A DNA stretch of 64,000 nucleotides from Pseudocercospora fijiensis CIRAD86 (taxonomy: Eukaryota > Ascomycota > Dothideomycetes > Mycosphaerellales > Mycosphaerellaceae), in the NCBI RefSeq assembly GCF_000340215.1, contig NW_006921541.1, positions 2,763,527-2,827,526 of the forward strand, read 5' to 3'. The notes beneath the pieces were generated by a model. The model saw only the letters and a program-made list of their open reading frames with translations. It did no database searches and had not been told where the DNA came from. Positions 1 through 9,892 of the stretch are shown piece by piece. Numbering within the stretch: position 1 is the stretch's first letter; every line of letters starts with the position of its first letter. Made by a program: the position numbers and the translations under genes.

Positions 1-436
1 GCGATATCGCCGGTCATGGCTCCCTCGGAGTCGCTCGCCATGTTGTGCAGATTGTACTGGTGGTGGATGTCGCTGAAGGTGCTCAGCCGTGCAAATAAAT
101 ATGGAGTGACGAAAGTGAGCTTGAGAAAGCCACGTGCGGCTTGGCAACGGCTCCCTCACAGCTCTTGCATCACCTCACATGCCAGAAAGGTCGACACATG
201 CTTCGAGAGTCAGCACCGGCGAGAAAGATCCGCACATGCCGAGAAGGCGCGTAAGGTCCGAGAACCAGGGAGCGGGAGCGGTCTTCATTATACAGGTGAT
301 AGTTAGCGATATATGTCGATCAGGACAATCAGACCATTACTCAAGTGTGATCCCTCTTCATCCATATTTTCGAAGAAGAAGTCCGTCCGTCCTCATTGGA
401 GACGATATACACCAGAACGTAGCAGAAGAGCACTGC
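1..436. other. intergenic, no supported gene
   Basis: The left edge of the window holds only short overlapping open frames with no recognisable domain, and nothing marks a promoter, RNA gene or repeat. It lies downstream of the minus-strand gene that ends at 437 and probably holds its 3' untranslated region. Confidence 0.5.
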
Positions 437-1171
437 TCACAAGCCGAAGAATCCGCCACAAGTCGCAAGTAGACCCAGAGCAGCGACTATCCACCCTTCA
501 ATGCTCAACTGCTGTTGCACAAGACCAGCAGCTCCAGCACTGGAAGTCGCGCTCGATCCAGACTGGGTGGCGCTACTCGTGACTGTCTTTGTCCCGGTAG
601 CAGTAGTCAGTGTAGTCTCGCTAGTGATCGTAATCGAAGAGGTGGCCTGCGAAGTAGGGGTGCCTGTCAGCGTAGTGGATGTAGCGGTCGTTTGCGTCAA
701 GCCCTCCGTGCCACCAGGACCAGTGTACGAGCTCGGAGTCGGCGAGCTCAAGCTGATGGCAGTGCTTGAATATGCATTCGTCGGGCTATCGGGTGGCACT
801 GAGGACGTTTGCGGCTCTTCGACCTGAATGGGTCGATCCTTGGGTGTTGAAGCTCCTTCGGTGTCCTGTCTTCTTCGAAGGTCTTGATGTGCTTCGGGGA
901 GTGACGTAGATAGGCTTACGCTGGTCCAATGGGCCGTGGTTGAACTGTCGACCAAGCCATCGAAAACTAAGCTGAAGACTTGTCCATCGAAAAGAGTGAT
1001 GCCATCTGAGCGGAAGGCGTTGGTCGTGCCGTCAACAACTGCTAGGCCTGTCGTGGGAGGCACAGCAGTTGCTGTGACAGTCATACCAGTGAGAGGAAGA
1101 ATAGCAATCGTCAGCCCGCCGTTCGAGAGACTTAAGGAAGATGAAGTCGTTGGGCTTAGAGTCGAAGTCAT
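437..1171 (-). CDS. Ser/Thr-rich cell-surface protein with C-terminal GPI-type signal
   Basis: A single open frame encodes 244 residues, starting at an ATG at 1171. Residues 15-75 form a valine/threonine-rich module (NGGLTIAILPLTG...TTGLAVVDGTT) resembling the repeated modules near the C terminus of the large surface protein at 55.1-57.8 kb. The middle is Ser/Thr/Pro-rich, as expected for an O-glycosylated stalk. The last 45 residues run from a small-residue stretch (SSAGAAG) into a hydrophobic tail ending CGGFFGL, which is a typical GPI-attachment signal. No N-terminal signal peptide is visible, so a 5' exon may be missing or the protein may be a truncated relative. The family is unknown. 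Wall anchoring is inferred from composition and the tail. Confidence 0.6.
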   Translation of the reverse strand: MTSTLSPTTSSSLSLSNGGLTIAILPLTGMTVTATAVPPTTGLAVVDGTTNAFRSDGITLFDGQVFSLVFDGLVDSSTTAHWTSVSLSTSLPEAHQDLRRRQDTEGASTPKDRPIQVEEPQTSSVPPDSPTNAYSSTAISLSSPTPSSYTGPGGTEGLTQTTATSTTLTGTPTSQATSSITITSETTLTTATGTKTVTSSATQSGSSATSSAGAAGLVQQQLSIEGWIVAALGLLATCGGFFGL

Positions 1172-1874
1172 GGCGAGTTATTATAGTAGGTGAGCTGGAG
1201 TTCTAAGAAGTTCGTGGAGAGCCGAAGTAGAATCCAAAGCAGGTTCGAATGTTCGTGTTGCGTTGTAGGACAGCTTCCTGAACAAGGTAGTCGTGAAGTG
1301 AAGTATAAGCAGCTGACGACGCTTCCTGTAGCTTCGTAGAGCTTGTATCGAAATGTGATGCAGGTATCAAGCCTGCTTCGTGGTCAAGCGCAGTGCTGCT
1401 TTTGACGATAGTGTGTCCAGACAACGGAAGTTGTGATTTGCGAGGGCGAGGCCGGCCTCTGATGAGTTAGTTGTTCTGCAGAAATGAGGTTGGCTGAAGT
1501 GAAGGCCTTAAATCAAGGAAGTAATGCCACCCGGAGATTGCCGTGCACAGCTCCCTGCTTCAGCTTTCTGATGATGAGAGACTTTCCATTGCGTTTCACA
1601 AGGTATCCCTGCACGCGAGCAACCACATCACCAAGGTCAAGATCCATCGAAGCTTCAGTAAATGGCTGCGACGAGCTGCTATTCATACAACAACCAATAT
1701 CCAAAAGAATCCCATCTCTCATCAGTACAATATGCATTCTGCCGTAGCCGCAGACGGGGATATCATTTACCATCGCAAGTAACGCCTGTCCAGCTCTCGT
1801 TGCTGGCCTCATGCTCATCGCTCATCCCAAGCTCCATATGTGAATCGCGTAACTCGGCAGGAGCAAAGTCGCAT
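1172..1874. other. intergenic; possible small minus-strand frame
   Basis: This interval separates the GPI-type gene from the F-box gene. It contains a 101-codon minus-strand frame (1818 to 1513) with a genuine ATG but no recognisable domain. It starts 57 nt beyond the F-box stop, so it may be only 3' untranslated sequence. Nothing else is supported. Confidence 0.35.
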
Positions 1875-4808
1875 CTACAGTCTTCCATGCCGCGCCTTGA
1901 AAATGGCTACCTTATCATCGTAGAATAAAATTTCGCGCAATCGCAATCGAGCCGTGTTCCTGCTCTCCGCCGAGGACATTTCAGAATTCGTGTCGTCGTC
2001 CACGTCATCTTCGTCACTCTCCGTCTCGTCATCAGCATCCTCGTCAGACATTCCCATGTCCGCTTCGCCATCGTGATCTTCATCCTCATCCTCGTCATCG
2101 TCGCTTCCAACAATGTCGGGATCGATGACAACACTGGGGTGGATGCCCAGTGCAGACTCTGTGCTGCGTCCCTCAGTGTCGCGCTTGTTCTCGAGAATCT
2201 CAAAGCACTTGTTGGCGATTCCCATATAGCAGAGCTCAACTTCGGGCCGAAGAGCAACGATGTCGACCATCTGGAGCGCGAGTTCCCGCGGGTCCAAGGT
2301 TGCACCATGCACGTGATCAGCCAGGAACGGCAAGTAGAGTGATCTGAGATGTGGTATCGAGGGCAGGTGTTGAAGAAAGAAGTGCTGTGCCAAGAATCAG
2401 TGAACAAGCCAGAGTATACGGCCATGCACATTGCTTACCCAATCTCGATAATCGATAGCCATGCCCAGCTCTCGCAAAGCGGGCATTTTGCCACTGCAGA
2501 TGAATGAAAGTATGTCGCGAGTCAACATCCACTTCCGCCATCTGCTCGTGCCATTTGGCATTCCATCCGGTCCTTTCTCAGAGCTGTCAATCAAGACCTT
2601 CTTGAGGCTGTTGCGGTGTCTGCGAAGTGGTCCTCGGAAGATCGTTTCGATGGCAACCGACGATGAGTGGGTCCTTGCCTCCTGCAAAAAGAGGACTTCC
2701 AACTGGTTGGGTGCCAAAGTCTCCTTGAGGAAAGAGATCAGAGCTGGCGACACAGTGTTGGTATGTACCTTCCTAAGTCTGAGTCGATATTCCAGTTCGG
2801 CATCGCTTGGAATGCTCGACTTGCTTCCCTTCTTAGGAGAGGCTGTCGTTGTCCGTCTCGGATGAGGGTAGGTAGGAGATTTCGGCGTGGGCGCAAAATG
2901 CCGGCGCAGCGTTTTCCAGAGTTGTTCATGATTCGGGCAATTCAGCAGCGTGAGTGCCGTCAGCCGTGTCCAGTCGATGCCTTTCTGCAGCACTGGAACG
3001 GAGATTGGGACCCGCTCGAGCTCGAGACTCTCAAGCTGCAATACATTCTCCAGACGTGGGGTACCATCAGGTTGCTGAAAGTCTGCAGCGACAACTTCTT
3101 CAGCAGTGTTTGCCATTTCCGCGGTGGGAGCATCGGGAAGTGCCCCGCTCACCAGAGGAATGTCATCGTTGATGGTCTCTGGAAGAAGAGTGTCAGTGAT
3201 CAGGTTCTCAACGGCTATCGGCGAGGCTGCATCCGGGTATGACAGCGGAGATTCTGGCTCGTTGCCGGGCAATTCGGATATCACGTCTCGCAAGCTTGTG
3301 ATGTCCGTGACATCGATCGTCGCGTCATTTGTCGAAATCACAGTAGCATCAACAGCTGGCAGTTCTGCAGGCTGGCTGGTCCGACTTGTTGCGCGTCTGC
3401 GTCTTGATCGATCCGGAAGCACGATTCTCGGCTTCCGCATATCCGTCACAAAGCCTGTTAGGATGCCCAAAACGCCACCGAGACGCTTCTCGCCGATTGT
3501 GAGCGAGCCCGCTGTTGGATAGTCTGGATCTACCTGCTGCAATGAATCGCCTTCCCAGACAGTCACCCAGTCTTTGGTCAAAGCATGTCTTGCGATTCCG
3601 ACCCGAAGCTCTTTCAGCTTGTGCAAAGACTTGCCCACAAGCACAGCCATCTCATCCAAATACGCCAACTCGTCGATATCTAGCACGCTCAAGCTCTTCA
3701 GCGCAGGTAGAACCGAGAATGAAGGATGCTCCACGCGGTCAAGAGCGGCAGGGTGGATTTGTGGAGGTGCCGCGATTGAGCTCGGAGTTTGCAAGGGCGG
3801 CGCAGGCACTGCGAGCATGTTGATCGGCGGAGGCGGAGGAGGCATCGGGTTCGCGTCGTCTGCTGATGAGTTGTTATGCCATCGGACCCAGACTTTCTCC
3901 AACCTGCAGGAGTTGCCATCGTCTCGGTCGCCTAGGGAGGAGAGCGCGATCCACACGTCTCTCAATATACCTGTTGGCATATCCCAGATGAACGTCTCGA
4001 GCGATCGCATGCGCGCCACCGCCAGAGCGACCAAAGTCCCTAGCATTTTCCCTCCCTCTTTGCTGATTAAATACTCTTGCACCCAGTCGGCGGGTCCATT
4101 TCCCAAGGAAAATTTCCGCGTGAACTGCGCATAGTGATTACCTCGTCTTCTCCGCACTTGCGTATCAGTGGCTCTCCCAATGCCCGTAGATGTGACACGA
4201 TTGTTCTCCACGTGCTGGCGCTGACTGGGAGATTCGCCGAAGATCTCTTCTGCCATGACCAGCGTGGCCAGGCCATAGGTGAGCGCATCGACGCCAGATC
4301 GCGGTTCCGCATGTGTACTGCTGTCTGGCCACACAATATCGAAACGAGAATAGATATGGGGAGTCGTCAGGCGGTGAAGAGCGCTATGACAGAGCGCGAG
4401 CGAGGTGAGATCGTTCGTATGCGTGACTTCCTTGATTATATCCTTAAGTATGTCCACAGGGAGATCCAACAGCCGCAGAGGCTTCTTCTTCTCCTTCTCA
4501 ATCGCTACAGCCTCCTTGCCTTTGCCTTTGAACATGCGACTGGATCGCAACCGGTGACTTGCCAGATCCGATTCATGGCAATCTTCATGAAAACGTGTAC
4601 CGATGCTCTTCACGTCCTTCATACCGAGTTCTGGGGAGGCACTGCCTGCGCCGAGCGGAGATGTGGTCGCACTTGCTTTGGGTATTTGCGAGGCGGAATT
4701 GGGGAAATGGCCATGGCGCGAGTCGTCTTCATACCCGGGTGTCGACACTTCGGATGTGCTGGACGGACCTGCTACCGCCGCCGCGGCGGAAGCTGCTATT
4801 GCCTCCAT
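1875..4808 (-). CDS. F-box-like protein with acidic C terminus, two exons
   Basis: The two exons are 4808-2439 and 2384-1875, joined over a 54-nt intron (GTAAGC donor, GGCACAG acceptor). The spliced product is 959 residues. An F-box-like motif lies at about residues 111-150 (LRLLDLPVDILKDIIKEV, then LTSLALCHSALHRLTTP). Such motifs bind Skp1 and make the protein a substrate receptor of an SCF ubiquitin ligase. The remainder has scattered leucine-rich stretches suggestive of irregular LRRs, Pro-rich linkers, and a strongly acidic segment (DDDEDEDEDHDGE) near the C terminus. The in-frame TAG after the donor and the continuous protein after splicing support the intron. The substrate is unknown. 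F-box assignment is fairly safe, and the LRR suggestion is inference. Confidence 0.75.
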
Positions 4809-6456
4809 GCGATTGCGGCAGACAAGTCCGTATGTGCGAAGCTGACTCGGCTGCCAGCCTCTGAAGAGGTCTCGGTCCTGCTATTGCTGTTCGCTGTTCG
4901 CTGTTCGATTTTCGCTGTCCGTCCTGGCCCTGGCCCTGGCCTGCCCTGCGCTGCATGAAAGAAAATCAATGGTGGCTCCTTGAAATGTGGGAGTTACTGC
5001 TAGGGGGGAGTGTATCGGTCACTTCGAGCGGCGGGGAGTTGAAGGTGCAATGCCGGGTGCGCGGTGGCCAGCAAGCAAGCAAGCTGCAAGAGGCGGGAGA
5101 TTGAAGTCGTTGTGGAGCCAGTTGCGTTGCTGCAGTGGCAGCCGAAACCTTATTTCCCTAAGCGGTAACGCCAGCGACCTTTCGACTTCTCACTCGCAGA
5201 CATCAACTGTCCACCACTCGCTCACTTTCTAGCGGACGCTCTAGCCTACATGCATTCACTATTTTTTTTTGATGAGGCGCGGCATCATAGGTATAGCACA
5301 AATTTTCGAAATAGCATATTCACTGCTACACATACCGCCCTCACCAGCAAAGCAACCAAAATGCCCGAGCTTCCACGAGACCAAGACCCTTAGGCTGTTC
5401 GAAGTCCGTTCGAAGCAGTCTGACCGATCACCATGGCGCCTGGAGTCCCGGGCTCCACGTGGTGTAGGTGACCGAAGATATCCGGATCGCAAGGATAAAA
5501 GCTGATATGCCGGGATTTTTTCGCGATAAAGAAGACCATCTCCGGCTTCCACGTCTTCACATGCAAAACCAGCTTGGCACTAAAGTGGATGAGGCTGGTA
5601 ATAAGAACATTGGAGAACACTACCGAGCATCTCCTTGCCGGGAGAATTGACGGGCCATGGCGACTAGGATCAGATCGTCAAAAGTATCATATAACAGCTA
5701 CCTATAGGACGCAGCTCCGCCTATTTCTAGACAAGCCAGGCCCTCTCGTGTGGACCACACACCCTCTTTCAGGAACCGGACATGAGCATGTTTGTGACTG
5801 CGGGACGCTCAGTCATTATGCGCTCCTCTGCATCTGTGAGCACAGCAGCCGCAAGGCTCGTGAACTCTTGAAAGGCTATAGAGAATAATGGCATCGGACG
5901 CTTGAAAGAGGGCCGACGTCACATATTGCTCTCTCCCACATCATTATGATTCCTATGCTTCCCATGTACAACTCTTCCAGTTCGCGCAGCATACCTAATA
6001 CTGAGAAATTGGCAGACCATGACAGCAGCGAACCCTCGACACCTGCACATAGAACGTAGCTCTGTCCACCCCCAGACAAAGAGTCTGCCTCTCGGCGCTC
6101 GCGTGCGAACGAAAGGACAAAATCTTTCACAACACGACCGCGAGGATCTAATACCATAATTCACAACCAATCCAGGTACTATGTATGATGATAGTGCACT
6201 GAATGGAGGAGTCTTGAACAACACGACAGCGAGGATTAGAGACCATCCATCATTCACAATCAATTCAGGTATGACAATGCATTCTTTTCCATCCTCACTT
6301 TTACCTATCTCACCACACACTACAATGCCTACTCCCAACCAACATCATAATCATCATAATCACATTCCCAAGCATACACATACACCCCATTCCATCACAA
6401 TACCTTGCAAACTCCCTCCCTCCCTCAACCCCCCTCTCCCTTTCTTTCTCTCTCCC
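4809..6456. other. intergenic, with a local direct repeat
   Basis: This is the upstream region of the F-box gene and the downstream region of the YTH gene. I see no convincing gene. A minus-strand frame around 5390-5620 reads smoothly but has no ATG and no known domain. A direct repeat of about 55 bp lies at 6128-6180 and 6219-6275 (shared core AACACGAC, GCGAGGAT, CACAA). Pyrimidine-rich tracts occur at 6400-6540. Confidence 0.4.
6128..6275. repeat. two-copy direct repeat, period about 92 bp
   Basis: Copies at 6128-6180 and 6219-6275 share AACACGACMGCGAGGAT, then ACCAT, TTCACAA and CAAT(C/T)CAGGTA in the same order with scattered mismatches. It lies in the 3' flank of the YTH gene and looks like a local duplication. 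Confidence 0.6.
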
Positions 6457-8533
6457 TCACCTCCTCCCGCCCCCACCCGACCCATCCACAATCCCCACTG
6501 TTACCTCCCCTTGCCCCCTCCCCTCCTCACAAAACAACTCCAAAATTTTCCTGCCAACCCCACTCTCCAACTCCGTCCCATCCCTCGCAACCTTAACATC
6601 CTTGCCCGAATTCCAAGAATTCTTCAACCCTTTAGTCTTCTGAAACGGAACGCGTCGTACCGAGAGCCAAGAGATGTTGAAAGGGAGGGAAGAGTTTTCA
6701 GCGGAATTGTCATCATCGTAAAACTCGGAAGGGGAGGAAGAGGAAGAGGTGTTCCGTCTCTCGGCTTCCCAAAATAACGTCCCCCGCGCCTGATCGTCGA
6801 CGATTTGACCTTGAGGAGCAGTAGCCGTAGGCGGAGTTTTAAGGATACGGAGACCTTGAATATCGGGACTTTTCTCGCTGCTAACTTGCGAAGTTTTGGC
6901 GTTGTCAAACGGCGACCCGGTCATACGCGCATAACCGAAATACTCTCCAGATTTGTTGACCGAAAAAATGAGATAAACAGTCTTACCGCAACGTTGAGCA
7001 TCGCGGTAAGCGGAGTCGAGAAGAGTTTGGTTGTGGGGTTGAGTTTCCCAGGTGCCTTTTTGGAGGGATTCGTTTAGGTCTTCCTTGGTGAGGGATTTGA
7101 GGACGAAGTAGCGGTCTTGAAGGTGGCGGGGAGGGTCAGAGGAGGTTTGGTCTTGAGCGGGAGTTTTTTCGGAATCGCGGTCGGAGGAGATGGTTAGATT
7201 GGCGATCTGGTCGCTCAGGCCATCTACAGTTCGTGAATCATTGGATTCGAGGACTGAGTCACTGCGATCTGAGCTGGGAGGAGGCACTGGTGATGTGGAT
7301 TCGTCGCGACTTCGATTTTGGGTGTCTCGTCTCAGACGACAGAGTAACCTTACGTTCCCGAACAGAGAGTGGTTGAAGCGTTCTACGGCGGCCTCGCATG
7401 CTTCTTTCGTGCGATAGTTGACGAAGGCGCAGTTTGACTTGGACATGAGAAAGACACTGTCGATGTCGTTGGTCGCATCGCGAGAGAAGTGATCTTTCAA
7501 GGACTCGATTGATGCTCCCAGAGGGATATTTCCAACCCATACAGCGTGGCCCGAACGCCTGGGTTTGCGCGGTGGTCCTCTTCGCGACAAAAGAGGTGAC
7601 GGAGGAAATGGAACTAGAGATGCTGAGTGCGGTGACGGACCTGATTGGGTCTATGTGAGCGTTAGCTAATTTTTCGATGGAAAATGTATTGCATTTCAGT
7701 AGCTTGGTGTTCTCTGGCGACGCAACGAACTGACGTCAACGATGGCATGTCGGTCTCCATGTCCAATCGTATGCTGCTCGACGGCTCATAGTCTACTCCA
7801 TCTTCAACACAAAATTCTGAGCTACTTACCATTGGGCTGAGTGGTACTACTGGATGCCTGTAATCAAAGTGAGTACCATTCATCACAGGTCCGGGTGGAA
7901 AGTGTGTATGGACGGCATAATGATATGCCATGTTCGGTGGCTGCTTGGGATGGTGCAGAATCTGTGGTCCGCCAGCGTAACCGCTATGAAAGGGCTGAAA
8001 GCCTGATGGATGGAATACATGGCTGTTCTGGTAGGCGTCTCGCTCTGGCAATTGTTTTGAACTCTCCATACCAAGTCCTCGAAGGTAGATATTCTGGTGT
8101 ACCATTCCTGTCGGTGTGAATTGTGAAGTGTAAGGGAACGAAGGAGAATACAGCTGGTGGTGGTGGTTCACACCATTGCTGCGAACGTGGTTCGTCGTGT
8201 GTTGGGGCTCAGGGTATCCCAATTGTTGTCCCGGGATCATTCCAGGTTGCTGCCAATGACCGCTTGGCATATAGACAGGCTCTGAAATCATGGCCGGTGG
8301 GGTGTCTGGTGCAGTGAGGCACAGTCAGCCAATTCTGGCTAGGTTGCACGATCTCAAATGTATGAGGGATCGAAAGAGGAGTAGTAATCTGCTCCAAGTG
8401 GCCGATGGCAGAACGAAAATAGACAGGCTGTGCAGTGGCCTGACTGGCAAGCTGCTTTTGAGTGCGACCGTGGCCTCGCGATGTGCTCGCTTACTGGAGA
8501 ACCGTCTTCGGCCGCTGGTCTACCAATGGTCAT
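6457..8533 (-). CDS. RRM + YTH domain m6A-RNA reader protein
   Basis: The last exon (7650-6457) carries an RRM (AVWVGNIPLGASIESLKDHF, then CAFVNYRTKEACEAAVERF), followed by a Ser-rich linker and a C-terminal YTH domain. The YTH domain begins RYFVLKSLTKEDL, continues through KGTWETQP and VYLIFSVNKSGEYFGYARM, and reaches WLSVRRVPF and SWNSGKDVKVARDGTE. Its wording is closest to the YTHDC1/Mmi1 type. The aromatic-cage Trp of KGTW is present. YTH domains bind N6-methyladenosine or determinant RNA motifs. The preceding exon (8291-7731) encodes a His/Pro/Gln-rich disordered region. An 80-nt intron (7730-7651, branch GCTAAC) joins it in phase. Coding-like sequence continues upstream to an ATG at 8533 through one or two short introns whose exact borders I could not fix; ATG 8291 is the fallback start. 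Confidence 0.85.
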
Positions 8534-9892
8534 CAATGTATGCAAAGCGTGGTCTCATGACTCTCATCATTACACGCTTTCTGGGTGGCAGCACTCTCAG
8601 CGAGATTGTTGTAGATCTTATCCTAGCACGGCCCGTCGCTCTAAATGGTCCCCAAGCAGTAACCCTGGTATATTGACCAGCCCTACCTAGTCTTGTAGTC
8701 AATGTGCGTCTTTGAAAGGTTACCAATTGGAACAGGTCGTGAGCTAGAGAATCACTCGGCGTGGAATGAATCGAATGATCCTTCAGGAACTTCAGGGTTT
8801 TGGGTCGTGGTCAGCATCGCTCGGGCTCAATTTGGATCTCGTCAAGTTGCATAGCCGATGGACTGCGATTGCCGCTCGAACGTGGAGGCAAGTGCAAGCG
8901 CTTTGATGAGGAAATCATCAGCTTGTGCGGGTGAGAATCAGTCGCTTGCGCCACAGCAGAATCGTATGTTCCGCTTCCGAATGCGCTCTATCCTGGCTAA
9001 TGGGAACGCGTGACTGCACCAAGGATCAGCTCTTGTGCATTGATCAGTTGCCAACCGGTTTGCTGCGTTCGCCATATCGTTGATTTCTCCGTAAACCACC
9101 CGACGCTAGAGCATGCGAAGATATGCAAGGTACTTCAGGGAGTGCGTGCTAACGTCTTGATGCATGTCTTGTCGATGTGCCACCTCGGCGAGGCGTAAGC
9201 GAGAGCGATGCGGCTGTCAAAGTCGGACTCTGGGACTCTGGGACCAACGTGGGACATTCTTGTGATTATTATCGTCCAGCTGCTGTGCTAATAAGCGGCT
9301 ACGTGCTGCCGTGTATTCTGGGCAGGAGATCAGCGGTCAACCAGAGTGATCTGCCAAATGCGCCGGGAATCGGTACCTCCACTGTCGGATTCCAGCTACA
9401 GTAGGCCCGGATGCAAGGCGAAGTGGGGCAGCCTCGGACGCTGCCCCGTACCAACAATCATTGATGGTTGATGGTACTGTACTAACGGCATCGCCTCCGT
9501 TGAGCCTTGCGAGTCACGTACGCTGTTTGCGGCAGTTGTGTACAACACGCTGGTCATAATGCCCTGCCCTCCCTATACAGGATGTACCGCCCTCTAGCTC
9601 CACACTCCATTCACCCAAAACTGGGATGATAGTCATGTTTTCTAGTTTGCATTGAGATCGGCCCGGCGAATACGAGACCGTATCTATCGGGCTTCGACGA
9701 TCCGAGACATCTTCTTCAGGAGAGACGTCGCTGTCGGCGGCTCCTTCGCCGCCGCCATCGTTTAGCGCAAAAGCTGGCATGGTTCGTGCCCAAGTGCACG
9801 TGAAGGGCTGTTCGTGTAGCGCTTCATCAAGGCGTTTATGGCTGCAACGCCTGGCAGCCTATCCCCATGCGAAGGCTGAGATTGCTGATGCC
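8534..9892. other. intergenic between YTH gene and Zn2Cys6 regulator
   Basis: This interval contains the promoter of the YTH gene and the 3' flank of the regulator. An 88-codon minus-strand frame (9780-9514) has an ATG and an acidic start but no domain, and I do not call it. No repeats or RNA genes were recognised. Confidence 0.4.

Noticed and set aside
1513..1818. 101-codon minus-strand frame downstream of the F-box gene
   Set aside because: It has an ATG but no domain or other support, and its position fits 3' untranslated sequence.
5390..5620. Smooth minus-strand frame (LVLHVKTWKPEMVFFIAKKS)
   Set aside because: No ATG start, no domain and no clear neighbouring exon, so it was left as intergenic.
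9514..9780. 88-codon minus-strand frame with ATG and acidic N terminus
   Set aside because: No recognisable domain, no splice partner found, and it lies in the 3' flank of the regulator. It may be chance.
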